DNA from: Planctomycetota bacterium
GTDB taxonomy: Bacteria > Planctomycetota > UBA1135 > UBA2386
NCBI GenBank assembly: GCA_947455805.1
Contig: CANGSN010000012.1
Coordinates: 1 to 16,817, forward strand
Reading direction: 5' to 3'
DNA length: 16,817 bases
The position numbers and the translations under genes were made by a program. The notes under the pieces are model-generated. The model ran no database searches. It saw only the letters and a list, made by a program, of their open reading frames with translations, and was not told where the DNA came from. This document shows positions 6,597 through 14,236 of the stretch, piece by piece. Each line of letters opens with the position of its first letter. Positions within the stretch are counted from its first letter, which is position 1.

Positions 6597-7703
6597 TCAG
6601 TTGCCCTGCAGTTCCCAGCTGATGCAGTTGCTGAGGCCGTAGCCGAGCACACCGCCGCCGAGGCACAGCGTCAGGCATTGCGAGCTGAACACCGCCCCGG
6701 CGAGGGCCGGCGCCGATGGCAGCGGCACGTCGAACGAGGCCTGGCCGTCGCACGGGAACAGGCCGCCGCCGGTCGGCACGGCCCCGAGAGAGCCGAGGTA
6801 GCCGAGCGTGTAGATCGGGCCGCACAGCGGTGCGATGGTGACGCCGGGGGCGAGGCACGGGCCGCTGCCGAGCAGCATCCACGAGAACGCGCCCGCCGGC
6901 GCCTGGTCGAGGCCGAGCGTGAACGCGAGGTTGCCGAGGTTCGGGTCGTTGCGCAGCGAGTGCACCTGCGGGCACGGCGGGCACGAGCCGTTCGCGCACG
7001 GTTGGCCGGTCGAGGTCTCGCGGCCGGGGCGAATCGCGAGGCCGATCATCGGCTCGTTGACGGCGATCGGCGGGCAGCAGGTGATGCCGACGACGTTCAG
7101 CATCGGCGCCGCCCAGACGTAGTTCATGCCGATCGTGCTGGTGCCGTCGGTCGCGTAGAGGATCGACTTGCCCCAGTCGCAGGCGAGGCCGAGGATCGGG
7201 CCGAACGCGGCGAAGCAGGGCGGCGCCAGGAAGGTTGCGACCGGCGTGCACGGTGCGCCGATCTGGGGCACGACGATGCGGTTCAGGCCACCGGGGAACT
7301 GCGGGAAGCTGATGAACACGAGGCCCTCGGCTTCGTCGACGGCGAGGCCGCTGGTGACGTTGCCGATCGCCGTCGGCAGCAGGCCCGTGTTGCAGACGCC
7401 GAGCGGGTTCGGCGGGCACATGACGGCGCAGTTGTCGTCATACTGGCCGATCAGCAGGCCGTTGCTGACCCAGGCGCCGGAGCGCGCGGGGTTCCAGGCG
7501 GTGCCACCGACGAACGGCGGCAGGCCGACCGAGCCGGGCATGCCGGGCAGCGCGCACTGGTTCAGGATCGTGCAGGCGGCGTGGATCTGGTGGCGCAGAG
7601 CCGGTGTGGCCCTGGTGATGCCGACCAGGTGGTCCGGCGTCTGCGCCGGCAGCAAGGTGGCGAGGGCGGGGAGGACGAGCGACAGCAGGGAGGAGGCCTT
7701 CAT
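6597..7703 (-). CDS. Secreted protein of unknown function
   Basis: The 368-residue product starts with a signal peptide (Lys2, hydrophobic core, LPA before Gln21), so it is exported. The middle part repeats the pattern 'hydrophobic-Asp-x-x-x-Gly-hydrophobic', as in GLAVDEAEGLVFISFP and LGLACDWGKSILYATD, which resembles NHL or other beta-propeller blades. Many cysteines occur in pairs (CPPNPLGVC, TCCPP, CPPCP), suggesting disulfides. The last 90 residues (ALCGPIYTLGYLG to the C-terminus) look like a beta-rich module that I associate with secreted planctomycete proteins; this is recollection, not a search. The ATG at 7703 is chosen over the in-frame start at 7817 because it gives a proper signal peptide. 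No Shine-Dalgarno is visible. Confidence 0.8.
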   Translation of the reverse strand: MKASSLLSLVLPALATLLPAQTPDHLVGITRATPALRHQIHAACTILNQCALPGMPGSVGLPPFVGGTAWNPARSGAWVSNGLLIGQYDDNCAVMCPPNPLGVCNTGLLPTAIGNVTSGLAVDEAEGLVFISFPQFPGGLNRIVVPQIGAPCTPVATFLAPPCFAAFGPILGLACDWGKSILYATDGTSTIGMNYVWAAPMLNVVGITCCPPIAVNEPMIGLAIRPGRETSTGQPCANGSCPPCPQVHSLRNDPNLGNLAFTLGLDQAPAGAFSWMLLGSGPCLAPGVTIAPLCGPIYTLGYLGSLGAVPTGGGLFPCDGQASFDVPLPSAPALAGAVFSSQCLTLCLGGGVLGYGLSNCISWELQGN

Positions 7704-7770
7704 GGGAGGAGCCGCCGAAGCCGAACGGATCGGCGGCACCTCGGAACAACCGTTCCTCGCCGAGCGCACG

Positions 7771-7791
7771 CGGATTCTTGCGCAGAATCCG
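7771..7791 (-). other. Hairpin in the leader of the secreted-protein gene
   Basis: CGGATTCT and AGAATCCG form an 8-bp stem with loop TGCGC, about 70-90 nt upstream of the ATG at 7703. A smaller stem (GGAAC/GTTCC, 7743-7756) lies between it and the gene. Both are in the 166-bp gap between the DUF3352-like stop and this gene. They may be transcript-leader structures. Confidence 0.3.
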
Positions 7792-7835
7792 GCGCGGCTC
7801 GCAGCACCGTTTCTCACGGCGGCGGCGGTCGGCTG

Positions 7836-7859
7836 CGCCGGAGCGCGCTCGCTCCGGCG
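7836..7859 (-). terminator. Terminator hairpin after the DUF3352-like gene
   Basis: CGCCGGAGCG and CGCTCCGGCG form a perfect 10-bp stem with the loop CGCT, starting 10 nt after the TGA of the DUF3352-like gene at 7870. It has no following T-run but is the strongest simple hairpin in the window and sits at the expected end of the two-gene operon. Confidence 0.6.
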
Positions 7860-7869
7860 TCGCCTCGCC

Positions 7870-9591
7870 TCACATGCGCGTGCGCCAGCGCACGCCGCTC
7901 TTCGACGTGTGCGTCGTCGTCACGGCCTTGTCGATGCCAAGGCGCTTCATCTCCTCGCCGAGGCTCTGCATCAAGCCGAACACCATCTCGGCCTGCGGCG
8001 GCATCTCCTCGCCCATCTGCGCCTGCAGCTCCCTCGCCTTCGCGGCGGCCTTGAACGCCTCCGACATCGACGACACCCCGATGCCGGTCCAGCCTTCCGG
8101 CAGGCCCGCGGCGAGGCTCTTGATGCGCGCCGGCATGCCACCTTCCGCGCTCTTGCTGGCGTCGAGCACCGACCGCAGCGTGCGTTGGCCGGACTCGTCG
8201 TTGCGCAGCGACAGCAGCAGCATGTCGTCGGTCACCGCGTATTCGACCTGCAGCATGCCGCCGACGTTCAGCTTGTAGACCTTGTGACCCTGGTATTCCT
8301 CGGTCTTGCGGGCGGCCTGCATGCCGAGGCTGCGGATCATCGTCTCCATCGACTCACCGAACGCCTTGCCGTTCTTCAGCTCGATCGCCATGCAGCCGGG
8401 CAGCATCTGCAGCACGGCGTCGATCTCGCTACGGGGCTCCTCTTCTTCGGCGCCATCCTTGGCGGCCGGGTTCAGGAAGAGCATCTGCGCGCCGAGGTGG
8501 TCGAACAGGTCCTCCTTGACGCGCACCTTGGTGGCCTCGTTCGCCTGCGCCATCGCGTCGTCCCAGCTCATCGGCGCCTCGTCACCCATCGCCTTCCAGA
8601 CCTTGCCGACGGTCTCGAACAGCACCTTGGCGTCGACCGTCATCAGGTTGAAGTCGACGTCGTCGGGCACCACGCGCAGCAGCTTGAGCGACGGCTGGTC
8701 CGAGACCATGGCGCCGAACAGGCCGAGCTCGCCGGCGAGGCCGAGTTCGGTGTCGATCTGCACGCGCTCGCCGTCGGCGGCGATGCTCATGTCGAAATTC
8801 TGCATGCTCTCGAGGCCGAGCGTGCGCATCATCTCGGCGACGTCGAACGGCGCGCCCTGCATGTCCATCGCGGCGCCCATCGCCGAGGTCATGGCCTTCA
8901 TCAGGCTGCCGAGCTCGGCGTGCACGAACATGCTCGCCGTGGCGTTGCCGCCGGTGAAGTGCCCGGTCGCCGCGATCGCGCGGTTGATCTGCGGCTCGAG
9001 CTTGCTGCCCAAGAACATGACCAGGTGGCCGTCGACCAGCGTCGGCAGGCTCATGTTCGGGCCGTCTTCCTGCTCGAGGATGCGGGTCTTCAGGTTGCCG
9101 ACCGACAGCTCGCGGACCTTGCCGCGCGACGGCGGGTTCTTGTCGGCGGCCTTCTCGACCTCGGCGGCGATCTTGGCCAGGTCGAACGAGCCGTCCGGCG
9201 ACAGCGACATCACGACCTCGAACTCCGGCTGCTCGCCGGTCTGCATCATCTCCTCGAGGTTCGACAGGTCGACCTTGGCGGCGATGACGATGTCACCGGT
9301 GTAGGTGGTGACCAGCGCGTCGATCAGGTCGGCGTCGATCGTGCCCTCGCCGCGCAGCTGCTCGATCGCCTGCGCGTAGCCTTCCTGCATCATGCCGACC
9401 ATCGGCGCGAGCGTCTGGCTCTGGAACAGCTTGGTCATCTGGGCCTTCGCGAACTGCTGCTGCCACTTGGCCGGCGAGCTGATGCGGACGACGAAGTTGG
9501 CGTCGGCCGGCACGAAGCGGAAGGGCGACTTGTCCTGGGCCGGCAGGGCGCACAGGAGCAAGGACAGGGGCAGTGCGTACAGGGTTCTCAT
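7870..9591 (-). CDS. Exported DUF3352-like protein
   Basis: The 573-residue product has a signal peptide ending LPA before Gln19. The mature protein opens with FRFVPADANFVVRISSPAKW, the type of entry ('a level of potential that the protein reports as VPAD...VVRI') seen in DUF3352 proteins of planctomycetes and cyanobacteria. It then alternates amphipathic helices and strands over its full length (for example TYTGDIVIAAKVDL, DGHLVMFLGSKLE, EYQGHKVYKLNVGG, VTDDMLLLSLRNDE), consistent with two related alpha/beta halves. No catalytic motif is visible and the function is unknown. Its ATG overlaps the stop of the upstream FG-GAP gene as ATGA, which indicates translational coupling and a shared role at the cell surface or in the periplasm. 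The DUF3352 assignment is by resemblance only. Confidence 0.8.
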   Translation of the reverse strand: MRTLYALPLSLLLCALPAQDKSPFRFVPADANFVVRISSPAKWQQQFAKAQMTKLFQSQTLAPMVGMMQEGYAQAIEQLRGEGTIDADLIDALVTTYTGDIVIAAKVDLSNLEEMMQTGEQPEFEVVMSLSPDGSFDLAKIAAEVEKAADKNPPSRGKVRELSVGNLKTRILEQEDGPNMSLPTLVDGHLVMFLGSKLEPQINRAIAATGHFTGGNATASMFVHAELGSLMKAMTSAMGAAMDMQGAPFDVAEMMRTLGLESMQNFDMSIAADGERVQIDTELGLAGELGLFGAMVSDQPSLKLLRVVPDDVDFNLMTVDAKVLFETVGKVWKAMGDEAPMSWDDAMAQANEATKVRVKEDLFDHLGAQMLFLNPAAKDGAEEEEPRSEIDAVLQMLPGCMAIELKNGKAFGESMETMIRSLGMQAARKTEEYQGHKVYKLNVGGMLQVEYAVTDDMLLLSLRNDESGQRTLRSVLDASKSAEGGMPARIKSLAAGLPEGWTGIGVSSMSEAFKAAAKARELQAQMGEEMPPQAEMVFGLMQSLGEEMKRLGIDKAVTTTHTSKSGVRWRTRM

Positions 9592-11699
9592 GGTTCTTGC
9601 GGGTAGATGAGGAGACGGTCGTGCGCGATCAGGACGAAATCGGTCCGGCCATCGCCGTCGAGGTCGCCAGTGGCCAGCTCGCGCGGTTCGTTGTCGGGTT
9701 CTTCGCTCGGGGGCGCCTCGAAGACCGGGATCGCCAGAGCGCGGGCCAGACCTGAAGCGCTGCCGGCGAGGATCTGCACCCCGGGCAGGTGGCGGTCGAC
9801 GACCACCAGGTCGGCGATGCCGTCGTGGTCGAAGTCGCCGCTGCGTGCGGTCCAATAAAAGGTGCGCTCGGTCGGCGGTTCGTGGGTCGCGATCGTGCGC
9901 AAGGCGGCGCCGCGCTCGAACGGAACGCGCAGCACGCCGCGGGCACCGAGCAGCAGCGCCCCGCCCTGGTGCGGCACCAGGTGCACGAAGTCGAACGCGG
10001 GGACCTCGACCGCCTCGGTGCCACCGCCCACCTTGGTGCGGATCAGTTTGTTGGTCTTCTTGTCCAGGTAGAGGCGGCGGCCGTCGCCGCAGTCGGCGCA
10101 CAGGCTCAGTTCGGTGACGCCGTCCGGGCCGTTGTCCTGCGCCAGCACGCGCACGAGGCCCTTGTCGTCGACCCGGAACGTGCGGACGAAGCGCTCGCGC
10201 ACGGCCAGCAGTGCTGGGCTGCCGCCGGCGGTGCACAAGGCGACGGCGCCGTCGTCGAGCTTCTTGGTGAAGCCGGCGGCCTCCTTCTCCTTGCCCTTCG
10301 GCGCCTTCGCCGGATCGCTGCCGAGCGTCAGCGTGCGCAGGCCTTCGCCGGGCACCACGAACGCGACCTCGAGGCCGGCTGCGTCGCCGACGTCGCCGAG
10401 CAGCAGTCGCGTCGGATCGGCGGGCACGCGGCCGAGGTCGGCGACCTTCGTCGCGTCCTGGCCCGGCAGCAGGCGGTGCAGGTGGCCCTCGCGCTTCTCG
10501 GTGCGGCCGAGCACGAGCACGCCGCCGCTCGGGTCGATCGCCGCCGCCAGCGGCTTGTCGACGCCGGCCAGCAGCGCCGGGAACGTGTCGATCGGCAGCG
10601 CACCCGACATCCAGCCGACGGCGTCCTCTTCCGGGCTCACCAGCACGAGGTCGTTCTTGCCATCGCGGTCGACGTCGCCGATCGCCACCGCGGCCACGCC
10701 GGCGAGCGTCGGCACGGTGCGCAGCACGAAGCTGCCGTCCTTCCATTCGTGCAGCACCAGCTGCGCGCGGTCCGGCCGCACCATCACGAGGTCTTGGTCG
10801 CCGTCGCCGTCGAAGTCGCCGAGGGTGAACGGCAGCGCCTTGCCGGTCGGGTTCTCGCCGAGCGGCCACCATTCGAGCGCCGCCTGGTCGCCGCCCTGGT
10901 GCCACTGCTGCAGCGACACGCGGCGCTGGGCGCCGGAGATCGTGCCGAGCGCCAGCGAGCCGTCGGCCAGCCGGGTCGGGAACACGTCGCGCAGATCCTC
11001 CATGGCGACGATGTGCCACGGACCGAACGTGCCGTCGCCGCGGCCGCTGCGCAGGCGCAGGCTCATGTTCGAGCCGGGCGACACCGCGATCAGGTCGAGC
11101 TTCTTGTCGCCGTCGACGTCGGTCAGCTGGAAGCCGAACGAGTTCTCCTCGGTCGGTTCGAGCGGCGACAGCTTCGGCGTGCCGCCGAGCTGCGTGACCC
11201 AGCGCAGGTTGCCGCGGCCGACGGCGACGAGGTCGGCCTTCTGGTCGCCGTCGAGGTCGCCGGTCAGCATCACGAGGCCCCGGCCGCCGAGGCCGAGGTC
11301 GATCGGCGCGCCGGTCGGTTCCTTGCCAGGATGGCGCACGCTCAAGCGGCCGCGGCCGTCGACCAGCAGCAGGTCGGGCACGCCGTCGCCGTGCACGTCG
11401 GCGAACGCATAGCCGCCGACCTGGCCGTTCGTGGGCACGGGCTCGAGCGTGGTCTCGCGGCCCTTCACGCGCACGGCGACGAGGCGCGCTCGGCGCGAGT
11501 CGATGGCCACCGCCTCGACGCGGCCATCGCCGTCGACGTCGGCGACCTTGAGGTCGTAGAGGCCGTCGCCGACCTTGACGACCAGCGGGCCGTCGAAGCC
11601 GAAGCGCCCGCGCAGTTCGGCGGGAATCGGCGGCGGCGTCGATTGGGCGAGCAGCGGAACGGCGACGGCGAACAGTGCGGCGGGAACCTTGGCGAGCAT
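9588..11699 (-). CDS. Secreted FG-GAP/VCBS repeat protein (integrin-like beta-propeller)
   Basis: The 703-residue product starts with a signal peptide (Lys4, hydrophobic core, LLA before Gln19). At least eight calcium-binding-type repeats are visible along the chain, including DVDGDGRVEAVAID near residue 54, DVHGDGVPDLLLVD, DLDGDQKADLVAVG, DVDGDKKLDLIAVS, DFDGDGDQDLVMVR, DVDRDGKNDLVLVS, DFDHDGIADLVVVD and, at the C-terminus, DLDGDGRTDFVLIA. These are blades of the integrin-alpha N-terminal type propeller, which usually mediates extracellular binding. No enzymatic domain is seen. The start at 11699 lies only 14 bp from the ATG proposed for the divergent protease gene. The stop overlaps the start of the DUF3352-like gene by four bases (ATGA), so the two form an operon. 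Confidence 0.92.
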   Translation of the reverse strand: MLAKVPAALFAVAVPLLAQSTPPPIPAELRGRFGFDGPLVVKVGDGLYDLKVADVDGDGRVEAVAIDSRRARLVAVRVKGRETTLEPVPTNGQVGGYAFADVHGDGVPDLLLVDGRGRLSVRHPGKEPTGAPIDLGLGGRGLVMLTGDLDGDQKADLVAVGRGNLRWVTQLGGTPKLSPLEPTEENSFGFQLTDVDGDKKLDLIAVSPGSNMSLRLRSGRGDGTFGPWHIVAMEDLRDVFPTRLADGSLALGTISGAQRRVSLQQWHQGGDQAALEWWPLGENPTGKALPFTLGDFDGDGDQDLVMVRPDRAQLVLHEWKDGSFVLRTVPTLAGVAAVAIGDVDRDGKNDLVLVSPEEDAVGWMSGALPIDTFPALLAGVDKPLAAAIDPSGGVLVLGRTEKREGHLHRLLPGQDATKVADLGRVPADPTRLLLGDVGDAAGLEVAFVVPGEGLRTLTLGSDPAKAPKGKEKEAAGFTKKLDDGAVALCTAGGSPALLAVRERFVRTFRVDDKGLVRVLAQDNGPDGVTELSLCADCGDGRRLYLDKKTNKLIRTKVGGGTEAVEVPAFDFVHLVPHQGGALLLGARGVLRVPFERGAALRTIATHEPPTERTFYWTARSGDFDHDGIADLVVVDRHLPGVQILAGSASGLARALAIPVFEAPPSEEPDNEPRELATGDLDGDGRTDFVLIAHDRLLIYPQEP

Positions 11700-11713
11700 C
11701 CGGCCGGCAATCT

Positions 11714-12721
11714 ATGGTTCCGCAGATGCTCGTCGCAACGCTCGCAACGCTGTTCTGCTGGCAGGATCCCGCCCCTTCGACCGCTCCGGCCCCGGCCGTT
11801 CCCGCGGCACCGGTCGCCACCCCGGCCAAGCAGGAGCCGACGCCGGTGCGCGCCGACGCCGTCGAGGTGCTCGACCTCGGCAACGGCAACCGCATCCAGG
11901 GCCGCGTGCTCCGCACCACCGAGACGCACGTGTTCGTCGACGTCGGCTACGACGTGCTGAAGGTGCCGACCGCCGCCGTGCTCCGCCGCGAGACCGTCGA
12001 CGGCCAGCGCACCGGCGGCATCGTGCGCGAGAAGCTGTGGGCGCGCGCCGAGCTGCCCGAGCGTTCGGTCACCGAAGGCGCCAAGGTGATGGGCGAGGCG
12101 GTGGTCAAGATCGAGGCCGCCGGCGGCCAGGGCTCGGGCTTCGTCACCAACGAAGAGGGCTGGGTCGTCACCAACTTCCACGTCGTCGCGCGCGAGGTCG
12201 AGGTCGACGTCGTCGTCTACTCGCTCGGCAAGAACGGCTTCGAGCCGCGCACCGTGCGCAAGTGCAAGGTCGCGGCGATCAACCCGCACATGGACCTCGC
12301 GCTGGTCAAGATGGAGGCGCCGAGCGACCTGAAGCTGAAGACGGTGTTCCTCGGCGACAGCGAGACGATGCAGGTCGGCGACACGGTCTATGCGATCGGC
12401 GCGCCGATCGGCCTCGACCGCACGGTGTCCACCGGCATCATCAGCGTGACCAACCGCACGTTCGAAGGGCGCTGCCACTTCCAGATCACGACGCCCATCA
12501 ATCCCGGCAACTCGGGCGGCCCGCTGTTCAATCTGCGCGGCGAAGTGGTCGGTGTGAACAGCTCGGGCTACACCGGCCTGCAGGGGCTGAACTTCGCGAT
12601 CCCGACGAAGTACGTGATCGACTTCCTGAACAACCGCGACGCGTTCGCGCTCGACAACACGCGGCGCGAGAACGGCGTGCACTATCTGCCGGCGCCGCAG
12701 AAGCCGAAGCCGGCGAAGTGA
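11714..12721 (+). CDS. Exported trypsin-like (HtrA-type, S1C-like) serine protease without PDZ domain
   Basis: The 335-residue product from ATG 11714 (or 331 from ATG 11726) has a short hydrophobic N-terminus (LVATLATLFCW before Gln17) that probably acts as signal peptide, then a Pro/Ala linker to about residue 47. Residues 50-92 form a small beta domain (GNGNRIQGRVLRTTETHVFVDVG) of a kind seen before proteases in planctomycetes. The protease domain shows the complete triad: His156 in TNFHVV, Asp194 in HMDLALVK and Ser267 in NPGNSGGPL. The chain ends about 65 residues after the serine, so there is no PDZ domain, unlike DegP or DegS. A periplasmic or surface role in protein quality control is likely. 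No Shine-Dalgarno is visible before either ATG. Confidence 0.9.
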   Translation: MVPQMLVATLATLFCWQDPAPSTAPAPAVPAAPVATPAKQEPTPVRADAVEVLDLGNGNRIQGRVLRTTETHVFVDVGYDVLKVPTAAVLRRETVDGQRTGGIVREKLWARAELPERSVTEGAKVMGEAVVKIEAAGGQGSGFVTNEEGWVVTNFHVVAREVEVDVVVYSLGKNGFEPRTVRKCKVAAINPHMDLALVKMEAPSDLKLKTVFLGDSETMQVGDTVYAIGAPIGLDRTVSTGIISVTNRTFEGRCHFQITTPINPGNSGGPLFNLRGEVVGVNSSGYTGLQGLNFAIPTKYVIDFLNNRDAFALDNTRRENGVHYLPAPQKPKPAK

Positions 12722-12744
12722 CGGGGCTGGGTGGGACGGCCCCG
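12722..12744 (+). terminator. Possible terminator hairpin after the protease gene
   Basis: CGGGGC (12722-12727) and GCCCCG (12739-12744) form a 6-bp stem with an 11-nt loop directly after the protease TGA. The long loop and missing T-tract make it weak. Confidence 0.3.
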
Positions 12745-12757
12745 GGCGACTTCCTGC

Positions 12758-12790
12758 TTGAATGTTCGGGGGGGGCGGTAGCTTATTGTG
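12758..12790 (+). promoter_or_regulatory. Possible promoter with G8 tract upstream of the small secreted protein
   Basis: TTGAAT at 12758-12763 matches a -35 box at four of six positions. It is followed by a run of eight G (12768-12775) and an AT-richer segment TAGCTTATTGTG that could hold a poor -10 box. If used, transcription would start at or very near the ATG at 12791. The match is weak and is listed mainly because the homopolymer lies in the would-be spacer. Confidence 0.25.
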
Positions 12791-13291
12791 ATGGAGAGAG
12801 TTCTCATGGTGTTGGGGTTGTTGTGCGCTTCGGTGCTTGGTCAGGCGGTCGACCCGTGTGGTCCGATGCCGCAGCCGTTGGTGCCGAGCCCGATCATGTC
12901 CGGCCAGTTCCTGCTCCCGTTCCCGCACACAATCGGCGGAGCTTACCTGCCGCGCCCTGGCTCGCCTGGTGTCTGCAACGTCACGGGTTGCACCCTCGAT
13001 TTCGACCTGGTCGTGACCCTCGAAGTGCCGCCGGGGACCGTTCTGGACGCACTGGAAGTTTGTGTGGGATTCCCGACCTTCTCTCCACCGCTTGCCTGCG
13101 GCAAGTTCGCTACGACGCCACTGCCCGCGCCCAGGAATGGCATCTCCTTCGGGGCGAACAACATCAAAATGCATCCAGCGTGCGGAGAGAGGCTGGAATG
13201 GACGATTCGGCAGACGATCGCCATGCCCATCCCTCAGCTCCCGATCACCCTCACATTGGCGAAGCTCGTGCAGGGCTGCGCGGGGTGCTGA
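12791..13291 (+). CDS. Small secreted cysteine-rich protein, unknown function
   Basis: The 166-residue product has a signal peptide (Arg3, hydrophobic core, VLG before Gln18). The mature part holds eight cysteines, spaced along the chain (DPCGP, GVCNV, TGCTL, EVCVG, LACGK, PACGE and a terminal GCAGC), so several disulfides are likely outside the cytoplasm. Short strands with Pro/Gly turns (LDFDLVVTLEVPPG) suggest a beta-sandwich. I do not recognise a family. The ATG at 12791 is chosen; a GTG at 12788 would add one residue. GC is lower and codon use looser than in the neighbouring protease gene. The next gene begins 3 bp after its stop, so the two are probably co-transcribed. Confidence 0.65.
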   Translation: MERVLMVLGLLCASVLGQAVDPCGPMPQPLVPSPIMSGQFLLPFPHTIGGAYLPRPGSPGVCNVTGCTLDFDLVVTLEVPPGTVLDALEVCVGFPTFSPPLACGKFATTPLPAPRNGISFGANNIKMHPACGERLEWTIRQTIAMPIPQLPITLTLAKLVQGCAGC

Positions 13292-13294
13292 TCC

Positions 13295-14074
13295 ATGGCG
13301 AGAAGCGGCGTTCTATGGTTGGTACTTCTGGCCATGGCGTGCCTCGCGGTCGTCTGGGCCGTCGGCATGCCTCCTGTTGCCGACTCGAACGACGACGCAA
13401 CCCAGACGCTGCCGCCTGCAACCTCTGTCGGTGGCGCAGCGCTCGTCACCGGAGACGAAGCCAAGCAGTCGGTGGAGGTCCATGCACCTCGTGAGGATGC
13501 GGCCAGATATCCTGCTGCTCCATTGTCGTCTTCTGCTCCGTTGCTGACGCTGCCAGGAGTTGCCCGATCATGGATCGAGAAGCTCCCTTGCGGCACGGAC
13601 CGCGATGTCTACACCCCCGGTTGGCCCATTGAGGACCTCCTGCGAAGCAAGCACATCAATCCGCGGTCTCTGGATCTCGACTCTGCTGCCACGGCCGATC
13701 TTCAGCGAATGATCGAAGAGATGACGGTGCGCGATCGAGATCTCTGGGCCGCAGAGGCTCAGCTATGTCGAGCAGCGTTGTTTCGCAGCGCGGAGACAGG
13801 GCGCTTGGAGGCTCAGGAGCGTACGAGGGACGGTAAGCTCGACGAAGAGAACGGGCTCCGGTGGCACGCGAACATGGTAGGCAAGTATGGCCAATACGGT
13901 TCCGACTGGACCGGGGTAAGTATCGGATCGACGGAACCGGATGGTGTGTCGCGTACGTTGGTTGTGTGGATGACTCGCGTGGACTCGCCGGAGGTCTTCG
14001 AAGCGAGGGATCGTCTGGTGGAGCACCGGAAAGAAGCAGAGCGATCGTTCCGTGCGTTCTTCGCGGCGAGGTGA
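13295..14074 (+). CDS. Membrane-anchored protein of unknown function
   Basis: The 259-residue product starts with MARSG, followed by one hydrophobic helix at about residues 6-24, which is either a signal anchor or an uncleaved signal peptide. A Ser/Pro/Ala-rich linker runs to about residue 85. The remainder is charged and mostly helical, with a long segment around LQRMIEEMTVRDRDLWAAEAQL and a charged C-terminus. There is a strand pair near GVSRTLVVWMTRV. No family was recognised. The start follows the stop of the cysteine-rich protein gene by 3 bp. Codon use is clearly less GC3-biased than in the flanking genes, which may mean recent acquisition or weak selection. Confidence 0.6.
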   Translation: MARSGVLWLVLLAMACLAVVWAVGMPPVADSNDDATQTLPPATSVGGAALVTGDEAKQSVEVHAPREDAARYPAAPLSSSAPLLTLPGVARSWIEKLPCGTDRDVYTPGWPIEDLLRSKHINPRSLDLDSAATADLQRMIEEMTVRDRDLWAAEAQLCRAALFRSAETGRLEAQERTRDGKLDEENGLRWHANMVGKYGQYGSDWTGVSIGSTEPDGVSRTLVVWMTRVDSPEVFEARDRLVEHRKEAERSFRAFFAAR

Positions 14075-14131
14075 TCGAAACGGTGGCCAAGGCTGTTCGA
14101 TCGAGCTGTACTCGCGGCAGCGTCAGCACTG

Positions 14132-14151
14132 GATCACCAGAGATCACCAGA
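14132..14151. repeat. Short tandem repeat in the 162-bp gap downstream of 14074
   Basis: GATCACCAGA occurs twice back to back (14132-14141 and 14142-14151) in the gap between two convergent genes. The rest of the gap (14075-14236) shows no recognisable gene or strong hairpin. Confidence 0.5.
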
Positions 14152-14236
14152 GCCACGGCCGCCAAGCTCTCTTCGCACTTCGCCGCGAATGCGACCGTTC
14201 ACCCCTCGCATGGGGTCGCGATTCGCTCGTGCGCGG

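Noticed and set aside
6552..9606. Overlapping plus-strand frames opposite the secreted protein and DUF3352-like genes
   Set aside because: Antisense shadows; both minus-strand genes have signal peptides and consistent protein character.
9592..11919. Upstream in-frame extension of the DUF3352-like gene
   Set aside because: The extension overlaps the whole FG-GAP gene in another frame; the ATG at 9591 gives a proper signal peptide and an ATGA overlap.
9789..11960. Long plus-strand frame opposite the FG-GAP gene
   Set aside because: It is the complement of a recognised repeat protein, rich in His, Arg and Gln without domain features.
13274..13291. UGA stop after the GCAGC end of the cysteine-rich protein as another Sec codon
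   Set aside because: The next gene begins 3 bp later, and no redox motif or domain continues after the UGA.
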